Part shown: positions 11,101 to 21,894 of the stretch, piece by piece
How the letters are laid out: each line of letters starts with the position of its first letter
Position numbering within the stretch: position 1 is the stretch's first letter
Assembly: GCA_029948255.1 (NCBI GenBank)
Contig: JALIZF010001911.1
Span: forward strand, 186,001 to 250,000
DNA: 64,000 nucleotides
Direction: 5' to 3'
Source of the DNA: Telmatactis stephensoni
Lineage: Eukaryota; Cnidaria; Anthozoa; Actiniaria; Isophelliidae
Notes under the pieces: model-generated
What the model was told of the DNA's origin: nothing
The model's database searches: none
The model's input: only the letters and a program-made list of their open reading frames with translations
Made by a program: the position numbers and the translations under genes

Positions 11101-13480
11101 AATCACCACCGTGACGAGTGTCTTTATATCTGATAAAGATTCGGCCTAATTTACATCAACTTTAACCTCGATTTTCTCCAAGATAAATGAAGATATTTTT
11201 GAATTTCTTTTAGAGAACAACTCTAATATGTGTTGGAGTTTTTTAAGCCGTATAAAGAACTCGAGATCGTGTTTTATCGGTATAAAGATCCTCGCCTACG
11301 GCTCGGATCTTTATATCCGATAAAACACTCTCTCTCGTTCTTTATACTATACTTAAAACGGAGCACTGATGGAGAGAGGGGAGTAAAATGAGCGCACCGT
11401 CGACCTCAGGTTTGTCAGTTGAATTACTGTTACGAGTTATCGACGTTAAATATGGTCGCTTTACTTTACTTTACTTTAAAAGATCATTAGCCTAAGAGCT
11501 AATAATAGTTGACATATTAGCTGATGTTTTTGTGTCATAAGGGGCTACAGATTAATTTAATAATAGTAATTAGCCTTGTCATTGACTGAATATAATCAGT
11601 CTTCAGCATAGCCTTGGCCTACATTTTGAAAGTGAATGGTATGTGATGTAAAAGTGCATGCACTTACAGTGTAAGTCAGTGCATTTTACATAACTTTTGA
11701 CAAGTGAGTTTACTTCCAATGCAGTTTCAAAATTTTTTTAGAATTGAGGTTTGCACTGAGAATGAGGTGCATTACAATTAAAGCTCACTGTTCTGATAAA
11801 TTTACAATTACTGTATATAAAATATCAAATTATTTTTCCCTTCCTCTAGGGTTGTTCTCCTGTAACCTCCACAAATTTATTGTAAAAATATAATATTATC
11901 ATTGTACATAAATGTAGACCAGTGTGGAAAGAAATAACCTTTGAACCTTAAATTGATCATTAGAATGGAATCTAACTTAAAGCAAGAAACTAAGATTATT
12001 TCTAACAAATTTCAAATCAAACTTCTGTGTAAATTCAATTTACACAGAAGTTTGAAGTTTGCCAACAATTCATTGTGAACTTCCAAAGTCTGACTGAACT
12101 TCAGAGCCTCTGAATGAACTTTGGAACCTACTCATCAAAAGTTATCTGAAATGACTCTAAAGTACTGACAGTTTGATCCTAAAGCCCTTCCTTTGTCTCT
12201 GAAGGTGAAGGCTTGGAACATCAATAATAATTGTAACTACTATATTACAAAGTTGCTACAGATTTCCACCAATACATTCTAGAGCGGTTTTTGTATGAGT
12301 GGGAAACTGACCATACCAGTTACGGTCAATGCACGGTACGGTTACGGCAGCAATTTCAAATGTTTTTATAGACATTACGGCACTAACACGGTCACGGTAC
12401 GGTATGGTCAGTTTCCCACTCATACGAAAACTGCTCTATATACTACCAGCTATATTAATTGCAACTTTTTGCATTTCAATTTTACAGAACCTTTTTGTGG
12501 TGGATGGGCTGGGAATTCAAGGTATTGGTATCTCTTGAACATGACAGAAGTGACCCCATCATGGTATTGGTGGCCCATACCATAAGTTCTTAAAATCTCC
12601 CCTATTATGCACCTATCAATGGCTTGCCCCAGGATGGGGGGTACGGGCAACCCACAGGAATTTGACTTCGTAAAGCTTTAATTACCAGGGTAGGGATTTT
12701 CACTTCCATAACGAGCCCCTAGGTGGGGAACTTGACTCGTTAAGTGGAGTGATCCTAGAAATCAGTGGTCCACCACTTTGGAAAATACAATTTCTTTACA
12801 AGGTTTGTGTTCCCTAGGGACGGGAATTTGACTCAAAATGAAGACCCAAGGGTGGGGAAATTGACTTTCGAAAAACTGAAAAAGTCAAATTCCCCTGGAG
12901 TTGCCCGTACCCCCATCCTGGGCTAAACTACTGATAGGTGCATTAACTGCCTTACCAATAACTCAATACAATCTCTATGGTTCTCCTTACAAGCTACACA
13001 CAGTGGTGTCTGTAGTTGACTGTTCCTAACTTCAAGATCTGCCCCTGCAGCAATGAGTAACTCAAGACATCCTGCACGACCTTCTCTTGCTGCTATATAC
13101 AACGGGGTTTCCGGGTATTTAGTATTCAAATTCGCACCAGCTTTTATCAAATGGCGAACACAGTCTTTATGTCCTGCATATGTAGCCATCCACATTGGTG
13201 TCAAGGCAGCGTTTCCTTCGCCAACTCCATCAACTTTAGCGCCAGCCTCTAAAAGAGTTTTCACACACTCATCATGGCCTTCCTTGGCTGCCAATACCAA
13301 TGGAGTTAAGGCTGAGCTGTTTACAGTATCGATATCAAGATGAATATTTGTTGATTCTGCGATAGTCGACAGCAAAAGTCTTTGAAGTAATTCTAAGTTG
13401 CCCGTCTCAGCGGCATGTAGTAACTGAAATTCTTTAGGTTTTTCCCTGATCATTGCTTCAGTGTCATGTACATTACCCAT
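8118..13480 (-). CDS. Ankyrin repeat and SOCS box (ASB) protein, four exons, complete
   Basis: Exons on the minus strand: 13480-12956 (175 codons), 9867-9769 (33 codons, one ankyrin repeat), 8583-8367 (72 codons plus one base) and 8275-8118 with TGA. All junctions are GT/AG and in phase (TTG|gtaag; ctccag|GTA; GAG|gtaagg; acag|CTA; CGAG|gtagta; aacag|AT), giving 332 residues. Residues about 15-255 form some seven ankyrin repeats (TPLVLAAKEGH, TPMWMATYAGHKDCV, TPLYIAAREGR, TPLHLTAVRGD). The last exon codes a SOCS box: VPPLKQICCWEIRKCLG with the later LPIPKPLQEYL. ASB proteins are substrate adaptors that dock, via the SOCS box, on Elongin B/C and Cullin5 ubiquitin ligases. Its length fits ASB members of about 280-330 residues. 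I do not assign a subtype. The final codons overlap a donor-like gtaagt, so an extra exon is possible but unlikely. Introns 1 and 2 are full of mobile DNA. Confidence 0.9.
8701..9040 (-). mobile_element. tRNA-derived SINE, copy 1 (in ASB intron 2)
   Basis: Read on the minus strand it has a B box (gttcgattcc) followed by ggaccaacactcagggtctt and a 300-base body ending ccctgccttcatgggaggg. The same body occurs in the same order at 24061-24440 on the plus strand. The A-box end is degraded. tRNA-derived SINEs are transcribed by Pol III and moved by LINE enzymes. Confidence 0.75.
9370..9487 (+). repeat. Two-copy tandem repeat, unit about 70 bp
   Basis: The phrase acgtggtacagcaatgaaat and its continuation through ctccttctt.cgaataaatac occurs at about 9375 and again at 9445. 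It sits between intronic repeats. The preceding 9120-9300 holds short internally repeated words (aataaccaggtgtccgcaat, aataaccgggtgt) that look like remnants of an unidentified repeat. Confidence 0.65.
10167..10922. mobile_element. Foldback element with arms of about 140 bp
   Basis: The left arm (aaaaatatgtgattgtgtga ... through the word gccatggcaaacgtttgtg ... caggaaattcagatttgac) returns as its reverse complement at about 10795-10922. The 470-base middle is AT-rich with no coding frame. It lies in ASB intron 1. The frame across the right arm (10790-11047) is a by-product of the inverted repeat. Confidence 0.75.
10933..11012 (+). repeat. tRNA-like SINE head
   Basis: A box tggcacagttggttagtgcg and B box cgagttcaatcccc are at SINE spacing. 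The outer ends aaggatg and catcctt pair. It lies about 10 bases after the foldback element. No proper anticodon stem was found, so a functional tRNA is unlikely. Confidence 0.5.
11060..11350 (+). repeat. Interspersed repeat of about 290 bp, copy 1
   Basis: From aattcataaggcaaacac to ctctcgttctttata this stretch matches, in reverse orientation, 43257-43550, where it forms the loop of a 2 kb foldback element. Its right part is a hairpin built on gtataaagaactcgagatcg and tttatcggtataaagatcc. It is probably a MITE family. It lies in ASB intron 1. Confidence 0.7.
12280..12438. mobile_element. Hairpin MITE with TIRs of about 38 bp
   Basis: The ends TAGAGCGGTTTTTGTATGAG ... and ... CTCATACGAAAACTGCTCTA are inverted copies with few mismatches, and both arms include GGAAACTGACCATACC. 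The flanking TA is compatible with a Tc1/mariner-like target, but this is weak. It lies in ASB intron 1. Confidence 0.7.
12605..12945. mobile_element. MITE with TTA target duplication beside the ASB exon 1 donor
   Basis: The TIRs TGCACCTATCA ... GGCTTGCCCCAGGATGGGGG and the inverted form at 12900-12945 (CCCCCATCCTGGGC ... TGATAGGTGCA) are flanked by TTA on both sides. A TTA duplication is the PIF/Harbinger habit. The interior repeats words such as ggggaa.ttgactt. The right end lies ten bases inside the intron from the exon 1 donor (12956|12955). Confidence 0.7.
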
Positions 13481-13680
13481 GATGTACTGAAATACTTTAT
13501 AAAGAAGTGGTAATTTCGAACAAAATATCCAGTAAACAAACCAACATTTGTCAGATTTGCCTGAAAATTTGTTTTCTTTGACTCACTCTAGTCTCCAGTG
13601 CTCCGCGGTTTTCCTCGGGACAGGCATCCCAAGGCATCCCAGTTTAAAAGGATTGCGCATGCGTACATTTTCCAAATCAA

Positions 13681-14049
13681 AATGAGCTTTTATCATGTAA
13701 TTCCAAAAGTCACAGTACAGAAATATAATTACCATAGCTGGAAATAGCACATCAAAATTAGTAAAACTGTGAAGTTTGGATGAAGTAACTTTCAAACTTA
13801 CGAAGATATGAATTTTCCGAAATCAAAATTTTGTATGAAAACATTCGCTGGTAGGCAAGAGATGCCTACCAGCAAAGGTTTTCTTACAAATTCACACTTT
13901 TGAAAAATTCATATTCTCGCAAGTTTTGGATTTAATTCCTTCAAACTTCACTGTCTTGCTAATTTTAACTGACAAGCTCTTTCCAGCTATGGTAATTCTT
14001 TCTAGTGTTTTACTCGAATTTAAAACTGATACCTGATAAAAGCTCATTG
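13681..14049. mobile_element. Long inverted-repeat element, about 370 bp
   Basis: The left end aatgagcttttatcatgtaa is inverted at the right end (gataaaagctcatt). Inner parts also pair imperfectly (accatagctggaaa with tttccagctatggt; tttcaaacttacgaa with its partner). The centre is a small hairpin on gctggtaggca/tgcctaccagc. It lies just upstream of the ASB start codon. Confidence 0.55.
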
Positions 14050-14365
14050 CACAGAAATTAAGCCTAACAGAATTATGAATTAAAACTGTTGCTTTATTTA
14101 CTAATTTTACGGAATATGATCGTTAGATACCTGCAGTGAATCCCTAAATCAGGGATAAATCTTGAAAATTTGTAGAGCTTGGGCTTCCTGTGGTTTCTGG
14201 AAATGTTCTTGGCTTCACGCGTTTTTTCTCGGAGTGTAACAACCAACTGTACGAGTGTAAACTAATTTTGATTACTAATTTTTTGGACCGCAAATTTCAG
14301 TTATATTAAACTGATTTCAGTAATAGAACTGAAAAGTAAAGTTATAAACTTTCAATTATCATGTA

Positions 14366-14729
14366 AGGCTAAGGTCAAACGTCGTACTTAATTGAGCCGT
14401 ACTTTATAATTAATGTGGAATTCAGGTCGACCCAAACAGTTTAGTTAACAGACCAGATCAAACGTCGTACTTAAAGAGTCGATCCTAAAGACAGTCTTGA
14501 CGAATGTAAGGGGGGTGTTCGCCCCTGTTCGCCTGCGACGTCTGAATTTAGTTCAGCTCAAGTGAAGTTCGATGTTTGACCAGTCAGTCGAACTCAATTT
14601 ATCACGGTGTAGCACGTCGTACCAAATTCAGTCAGTCAAACCTAATTAGGTCAAACGTCGAACTTTACATGAACTTAATTCAGTGAATTAAATACGGCTC
14701 ATATGAAGTACGACGTTTGACCTTAGCCT
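14366..14729. mobile_element. MITE built from repeated GGTCAAACGTCGTACTT words
   Basis: The ends AGGCTAAGGTCAAACGTCGT and its complement define a 364-bp inverted-repeat element. The inner word GGTCAAACGTCGNACTT occurs five times on alternating strands: about 14374, 14457, 14569 (complement), 14653 and 14706 (complement). No open frame. Confidence 0.65.
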
Positions 14730-15100
14730 AACTACTAATTTTTAGGAAAAATGTCAGTTTACTATTTAACCCCACTGACACCCTGAGGAAATCGTTTGTT
14801 TTGAAGTAAAAGTTGCTTATTGATGCTATAAAAAAGCAGCTTAAAGTTTTTAAAAGCGATTTTCAGAGATAGAATTCAGTTTTTTTTTTAACTGGTCTCA
14901 TGAATCAGTTACGCAACTCACAACTCGTCGATACTCGAAACAAAAGAAAAATCAAGAGAAAAATAAAATTCAAAGTTGGTCCGACTTAAGAATGAATGAA
15001 ATCATGCAGTATTTCGCTGAGTCGCGGTGGGCATATCCGAGAAGCCGACAGTAAGTTTTTTGAACTGTGCCAGAGATCACATGCAGATATCAAACCAACC

Positions 15101-16015
15101 CAGGTGAACGGAGATTTTATTTTCAACCAATCAGAGCGCGTTCAGTATTTTTGCGAACGGCCCTCGTCCCCAGGCTACTTACTTCACGGTCGACGAGTAT
15201 GAGAATCCGCCATTTTGCAACTGGAGTTTATAATAAATTGTTTTCAATAAAGATATGTGGTGAACAACTGTAAATTTAGTCTTCTTCCTGAGTCTAACGT
15301 GTAAGTTATTGTTGTACAAATGTTTGTAAGTTTTTATAATAAACTTTTTATTTGGCATTGTGTACTGTACTTAATTAAGTTAATTATTCCGTTCAGTTGA
15401 TAAATATAAAATTAAAGTTATTAGCAAATTCATGCAGTTGTAGACTCGCCAAAACCCTCAAGTATACTTCCATATCGAAAAAACTCATTTTTAAAATCAT
15501 AGCCCTTATTTACTGTGCTGTTAAGCACGATATTCTGTTTGTAAAGCGATTTCCTTTGGGAGACTCGCACTATCAACACGCTCGCCTCGGTCAACTCTCA
15601 AAATCACGTATTGTTTGATAAGAAAGAAAACAGCCAAAACACTGAGCGTTAAAATGACGATACCAACAGCTTATTTTCATATTTTAGGCTAAATCTTTCT
15701 TAAATGCATAAACATATATTCGCTCATTAACTTTAGGAGTGAAATATTTTCGCAGAATGATAAGTTCTTGCTCCTTCAACATATCGTGACGGTATTGCGT
15801 AACACAGTTTTGATCGCTGATAAAACGATGGCAAAGCGACAGGAACAGTCAAAAAATTAAATGGAGACTTCTTTCAAACTCTTTTGCTAATTTATGTGAT
15901 TAAAAGCTTTCAGAAATATTTTTTCTGATATTTTGCTTGTTCATCAAGGGACCTGGGGACCAGGGCCGTTCATTTTGTCCAATAATTCTTTGCACGCCGT
16001 GTTCACCGTTCACCT
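15101..16015. mobile_element. Possible 0.9 kb element with inverted ends
   Basis: The left end (caggtgaacggagattttat ... gaacggccctcgtccccagg) reappears inverted at 15948-16015 (cctggggaccagggccgttc ... caccgttcacctgg). The interior has no recognised protein; the short frames at 14996-15618 show no domain. Boundaries are approximate. Confidence 0.45.
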
Positions 16016-16211
16016 GGACGAAAGGATTGAAATAAAATCGCTTAAAGTTTATAGTTTAGTTTATCGCTTGAACAAGTTACCAAGACTCTGGGGGAAATAA
16101 TATTCCTTCAGTGTTCACGTTCAAGTTCTTTGTATTGACACACATTTTCCTAAATTGCAAATTACAATCTGTCTAGTTAGTCTGTGCGTCTCATCTACGC
16201 TGTTTTTTCAG

Positions 16212-16442
16212 ATATATTATTCCGAGCTTTGTAATTCGGGTTCCAGACCCATCATCAGGGAAAGATGTCGGTTACAAACGTTCTTCGATCTACGAGCGCG
16301 TACAACTACAGTAAAATACAAAAACAGTAACTATAGGAACAAAACGGTTACACTGCACGAGCTGATAAAAATACAAAATGAAATGATGATGGATCTGGAA
16401 CCTGAAAGCTCGGATTTTAAAATGCTGAAAAAACAGCCGTAG
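16212..16442 (+). CDS. Possible terminal exon of an unrecognised gene
   Basis: A strong acceptor (acgctgttttttcag) is followed by 76 open codons in phase 0 ending QP-TAG. The peptide starts IYYSELCNSGSRPIIRERC and contains TVTLHELIKIQNE and a Glu-rich end. An aataaa signal follows at about 16682. The residues before the acceptor in the same frame are hydrophobic and may be intron. No upstream exon and no family were recognised. It could be chance. Confidence 0.3.
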   Translation: MYYSELCNSGSRPIIRERCRLQTFFDLRARTTTVKYKNSNYRNKTVTLHELIKIQNEMMMDLEPESSDFKMLKKQP

Positions 16443-17990
16443 ATGAGACGTCTATCTTATGAATCTGTCAAGTTGCTTGTATTAGAAAAAAAACCTGAAA
16501 AGTTTAGTGCATGCTGCATGTGCAGTGATGGTTTAAATAGTTTAAACTTTCGAGTAAACCACCACTACAACTGAAACATATATAAAATAGTGGCAAGAGT
16601 GATGTGCAGTATTAAATACTGATAAAAAGTCTAAATCAAATAACACAAGATCTAAAGATTTTTACAATTGATTGCTAATTAAATAAAACCATTTGTGATG
16701 TTTTAAAATGAAGAAAAGAGGTGATATTTTTGTATTTTTTATATAGGATTTCTTCCCATAATTTAGGTGCTGAATAAGAAAAAAAATTAATAAACTGACC
16801 AAAATTGGTCCTGGCATATGGTATGTGACGTCATGGCAGCCATCTTGGATGACTCACCCAGCAATATATGATCGATGAAATCGAGGTTGGCGCTTGGTGT
16901 ATGCAAAACCAATTATATCAATAAATTGATGTTGTATCCTTGATATATAATCTATTTGATACACTTGGTGTTACCAGAGTTAATATTAACTCTGGTGTTA
17001 CATACACCAAGAACTTAGTGAAATCGTAGCGCGAACGCTGGCCACACATAATCGCTGTCACCATTTATTTTCCAGCACGTGTATTTTTAATAGTGCTCAC
17101 GTTGAAAGGTGTCATTAGAGTTGTTTTCATTAACCCGTGAAATAAAGTGTATTTTTTAAAGTGTAATAGCTAGTCAGATTCATACAATAGAAAACAAAAG
17201 AGTTAGCAGTTAGAGTGTAATAGTACTAATTACGCTAAAGTGTATTTCGCAGGTTTACGAGAACCACTTTATTAAGCTGTTAATTCCTCTCTTCTTTATA
17301 TTCAATGATCTTTATTTATATATAATTTTGCGTCTAAGACCAAATTTCAGACGCGCCGAACTTTTGCTGCATCGAATCTAATAACATCAAAGAAGGCCGT
17401 CTAATTATCCATTGTTTTCAGTGCATTAGATGCGGCAAAAGTTAGGCGTTCGAAGTGGGCTTAAAAAATCAACATGATCATGATAGGGTAGATATACTAT
17501 CTATAAAATTTCATTACAAAATAGGAACAGAAGCCCATGAGCAGTCATTGTATGGGTTCCAGGCGAGCATAACCCGTGCAAATTAACTTTGTACCCGCAG
17601 GACAGGCATAATTATAATTGGGATAATTGCATGACTGAGGAGAATTACATCTTTGCTGGCTTTAGCCTTACATTGTATATGAGATGTATGATTGAACGTA
17701 ATGTATTTATTACGTACGTAACATAAAACGGGTTAATAGTTCATTTTAGAAAACATACAGTACATATGAAGAATCTCTTCAAACTCAAGAATAAAGACCG
17801 ATTACGGACAAGACTTTTATGTGTAAATTTTAGCTAGGTGCCTAGCTATTATCAGGTATGTACCAACGTACCGTGACGCCCCCACGTACGCCGAGTTTTT
17901 CCACGCTCTTCCAGAAACTTCGTATTTTTTCTCGCATGTTACATCGAAGTTAAAAACTTTTTTATTCATTTATTTAACAAGGTTTCAAGC
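16443..17990. other. Gene-poor stretch with small palindromes
   Basis: No coding sequence was recognised. The perfect palindrome accagagttaatattaactctggt lies at about 16971-16994, bracketed by inverted cttggtgta/tacaccaag words (about 16893 and 17003), so a small MITE is possible. The word ccatcttgg at 16850 is the complement of the YY1-like caagatgg motif. The remainder is plain AT-rich sequence. Confidence 0.35.
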
Positions 17991-18564
17991 CTCATTGTCT
18001 GCTGCGTACCAAAGCTAGCTCTCTCAAGTTTGATTTGTCCATCAGGCCAGGAAAACAACTACAGCAACTTCACAATAGAACTGAAAAAATTGGTCAATAG
18101 TTGGCAATGTGAAGTCAATGAATCCAACAAATCATTTCGTCACCTTATCATATTAAACGTAATAACGCACAATGTACTCTACACAATGCAATATGAAAAA
18201 TTTTTCAATTTAACAATCGAACAAAGCAGACCGTTTAATCTGCTTGAGATTTCGAGTCCTTTGTTGAGGAGAACACTTCAACAAATCCATCATATGAAAC
18301 GTGATACCGTACACAGTAAAACGTGAATCGATTGAAAACATTAATATTCAAACTCCCAAGAGAATAAAAATATGGATCTCAATTGGTTGAAAGCCACTTG
18401 TACAATGATTTTAAGACTAGACTTTTTAAGGCCATAGGTCATTGCTGTAGATCACCTGTTTCACCTCTTGCAGATCCGAGCACCGTGACTATAACTTTAA
18501 CAATCTTGTTTAAGGTTTCGTCAAACGCAGTTCTGTGATCTCAACTTTAGTTTAATCAACACGA

Positions 18565-19098
18565 ATGGAACCACGGATTTTGAACAGAAGAAATTTTCTA
18601 AGGACCAGAAAGCTACATTTGAGGGAGCACGAACTCCGACCTATGTCAACTGTAGTCATCACAAGAAAAGAAAAGCCGAATCTTCTTTCAGCTTCTCTTG
18701 AGAAGAAAGCGAAAAATGGACAAGAGGTAAAGAGAGAAGTCTTGTTTTTCGTGCCTCGTGAATGTAACCATAATTCAAACTGTGGAAAATCTAATTTGTT
18801 CAGTCGGGCCAAAAGTGTATGCAAGTGTATATTACAGAAAACTACTGAACTGAGTTCAAATCAAGAACAAGAGAGGAAAACAAGTTTAAAGTTTTGTAAA
18901 CTTGACAAAGATGACAATATTTTCAAAGGAATTCAAAAACACTCTATGTCGGCAGTATTGGAACAGAATGCTAACTTCAGTGGTCACAGTAAAGCGGAAT
19001 TGCTTAAAAACCATATAATGAAAGCCAATGAAGAGTATGATGAAATGAAGTCGAAAGCCATGCTACTGCACAGCTGGATTTCAAGCCAAGACGAGTGA
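18565..19098 (+). CDS. Unrecognised single-exon gene, tandem family copy 1 (177 aa)
   Basis: The frame opens at ATG (MEPRILNRRNF) and ends SSQDE-TGA without introns. I do not recognise a known domain. The protein is basic and Lys/Ser-rich, with two Cys groups (RECNHNSNC and KSVCKC), the short hydrophobic motif REVLFFVPREC, and a predicted helical C-terminus around SKAELLKNHIMKANEEYDEM. The 26406 copy is almost identical from about residue 70 on, and upstream and downstream DNA also match for short distances, so the three copies arose by tandem duplication. The 63232 protein has a related C-terminus and a REIVVFLPND motif. No signal peptide or membrane segment is seen, so the protein is likely intracellular. 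Conservation of the frame in two copies supports real coding. Confidence 0.65.
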   Translation: MEPRILNRRNFLRTRKLHLREHELRPMSTVVITRKEKPNLLSASLEKKAKNGQEVKREVLFFVPRECNHNSNCGKSNLFSRAKSVCKCILQKTTELSSNQEQERKTSLKFCKLDKDDNIFKGIQKHSMSAVLEQNANFSGHSKAELLKNHIMKANEEYDEMKSKAMLLHSWISSQDE

Positions 19099-19382
19099 TT
19101 TTAGAGACTTTTTTAGCTAAAGTGTTATAAAATTCTTTGTGTACAATGAACTATTTTGGAAGTAGTGTCTTTTGTAGTATTGTTAAAGCCAGGGATTGGA
19201 GACGCCGGACAAAGCCACAGCTATTCAAAAACGAATTCTACTGACAGCAGAATTGTTGCCAGGCGTTAGTTCCTCAACTGCTGTTGAGGGATTTGGGTTT
19301 ATTTCCGGGTTTCAACAGCTACGATACATCCATAAGTACAATTAATTCATATTATATTTCGGGATGCATATACATATTTATA

Positions 19383-19607
<225 letters not shown>

Positions 19608-19894
19608 TATTGTATTTCATGAATAACCAAACGTCACTCCGGTCATATTAGGTATATGATCGACGTTTTTGTTCTGTTTGCATTCCTAATCATCAGGCCT
19701 AGGCTAGTTCATAAGTTTTTATTTTAGGCTTATTATATATATTTTTAATGATAGTTAGGATATATTTTTGTCATTTTAAGATTCTATATTAATATATTAT
19801 TTTTTATTATATTATCTTTTTATTGCAATTTACTTTAGAAAGCGCTTTGGACAATTAGTTGATTTTAGCGCTATAAAAAAATTAAAATTATCAT

Positions 19895-20039
19895 TAGAGT
19901 GCTTACAATATATCCGTGAAAAAGTTAGCGAACTAAACTGTACAAAATAGCGCGAAATCCTTTGTTTTCTATTGTTTAATTTGTGCAAATTAGTGCAATT
20001 CCTTGCAAAGTTTTTCACGGATACATTGTAAGCACTCTA
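19895..20039. mobile_element. Hairpin MITE with TA ends, 145 bp
   Basis: TIRs TAGAGTGCTTACAATATATC and the inverted GATACATTGTAAGCACTCTA bracket the element; both arms go on through CGTGAAAAA. The TA at each end suggests a Tc1/mariner-type target. No coding content. Confidence 0.7.
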
Positions 20040-20289
20040 TTACTATTATTAAGTACTTGATACATGCATAGGGCTTTGCAGCATTTTTCGTTCTAAGAAT
20101 TAAGACTTGCATGCAAGAAGCCACCGAAAGCCACAACGTTTAAATAAACAATTTTTATTGACAGATGATGATGGCTTATATGGCTTCTGTCTTCATGTTC
20201 TGATAAGTCAGATGCATGTATTTTCGCCAACCTGACACATGCAAAATAGTTTTCCAAAATAAATGAATAACCGTTGACATCAAAGGTTT

Positions 20290-20395
20290 CAAAAAAGCTA
20301 AACAAAAGGCATAATAAAGGGGTACCTTTTTCCGTCAAAGGTATATTAAAGGGGTACCTTTTTGCCGAAATTTGGTATATTAAGGGAAGGGGTCG
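20290..20395 (+). repeat. Two copies of aaaggggtacctttt
   Basis: The word taaaggggtacctttttccg and its near copy with ttgccg lie 37 bases apart, followed by a third degraded form (tatattaagggaaggggtcg). This could be the edge of an interspersed repeat, but no second copy of the wider region lies in the window. Confidence 0.4.
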
Positions 20396-20936
20396 AGAGT
20401 GTGGGCGCAGCAGCCCCGTCCAAAATGCCTGGGAACATTCGCTTGTCCGTGGGAAGTCTGGGCGCTTGTTCTGGGGAAGTCAGCGATTGAAAAGCGAAGG
20501 AATTCTACTTTTAGCAAAGAAAAGTAACTGTTTATAGACCAAATTCTGTATTTTTTATCGAACAATATGGAACATACTAGTGTTTGAAGTAGAAGCAAAA
20601 GCTCGAACGTTAAAATTCAGAGAATATTATCCACGAAAAAGTCGAGAACAACGCTAAATTAACGGCTGATTTTTGCTGTTCGTTTTCGAAGAGTTTTATC
20701 CTTTGTTTTTCTCTAACTCTTTAAATGATACGGTGAACCCTTTTAGGACTTTCTCATTTCTGATGTCAAAATCTTTTTGAATCTTGAAAAACTGATCCGT
20801 ATCGTTTTCGATAGCACCACCTAGTAATTTCCACGACGATACTCATAGATCCTGCAGTCAACTTTTGTTCAAACTTTAAAAGAGCAACATAGTTGACGGA
20901 AACTCAAAAATCATCATCATCATCATCATCTTTATT

Positions 20937-21219
20937 TATACACCTATTTCAATAAATGTTGTCGGTATGAAGCCTACGCGACTTACCCGAAAGGGAGTAT
21001 GGGTAGAAGTTAAAAAAGATGAAACCACATGAACATCCCGGCAGGACAATTCAAATTCAGCTCCCTTGAACTTGTACACTAAAGAACGTCACTTGTTGAT
21101 GCTAAAATCAAAACAAAAGCCGACAAGAGAGTAGAAGTTTTGCTACTACCCATGTTACTTTTCGGTCTAGTCGCGTAGGCTTGACTCTCGTACGACAACC
21201 TTTATTGAAATAGGTATAT
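20937..21219. mobile_element. MITE of the CTATTTCAA group, copy 1
   Basis: TATACACCTATTTCAATAAA at the left and its near complement at 21200-21219 (TTTATTGAAATAGGTATATA) are terminal inverted repeats. The arms continue as tgttgtcg ... gcctacgcgac and gtcgcgtaggc ... cgacaacc. Related termini occur at 25546-25802 and 51041-51320. Confidence 0.65.
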
Positions 21220-21506
21220 ACCATCGGGGTAGATACATGTACTAGGTAATTATAGATTTTACAAAATATCATAGATTACAAAATATAACAGTATCATTTA
21301 TAAAGATAATTATATAACAATCATTGAAAAAAAAAATACATTTGCGAGCTAATTATTGAGTTAGATAAAATATGGAAAGAGAAAATAACAAAGCAGAAGT
21401 ATAATCTATTCCCCGATGGCAAGGCAGTACAAAAAGAAGCCGTGGGCTTATACTTTTGAACTGCCTATAACAGGGGGCCGGTCACTGTGCTTGTTTTGGA
21501 ATTGAG

Positions 21507-21784
21507 CAAGAGACCATAATACTAAGAGAGCGAAGCTCAGTATTGATGTCTGTGCCATGTTCGTGGCGGCTAAGGCTATTTTTAGTAACTTCGCCATCGC
21601 GCGCGCAAGTCCCTCCACCAATAGAATTTGATTTTTGACGTGCGCGCGGACGGGACCGTTTGAATTCTATTGTCTAAGAGCCTTGCGCGCGCGATGGCGA
21701 AGTTACTAAAAATAGCCTTAGCCGCCACGAACATGGCACAGACATCAATACTGAGCTTCGCTCTCTTAGTATTATGGTCTCTTG
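21507..21784. mobile_element. hAT-like MITE with 100-bp arms and a 7-8 bp target duplication
   Basis: The arms start CAAGAGACCATAATACTAAG and are inverted nearly perfectly over about 100 bases (through cgaagctcagtattgatgtc and cgccatcgcgcgcgcaag). The flanks read gaattgag on both sides; the shared g makes the duplication 7 or 8 bases, as for hAT elements. Confidence 0.75.
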
Positions 21785-21894
21785 AATTGAGTGAAGGCAG
21801 TTTTGTGCGTAACTTTGGTCAGAAATAGCGAAAAATTAAAATTATAATTTATTCAATGAACAGCAATAAGTTTACCTAAAGTTATAATATAGCT

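Noticed and set aside
18030..18326. 98-codon frame upstream of tandem gene copy 1
   Set aside because: The matching regions upstream of copies 2 and 3 are not open, so it is not conserved as a protein.
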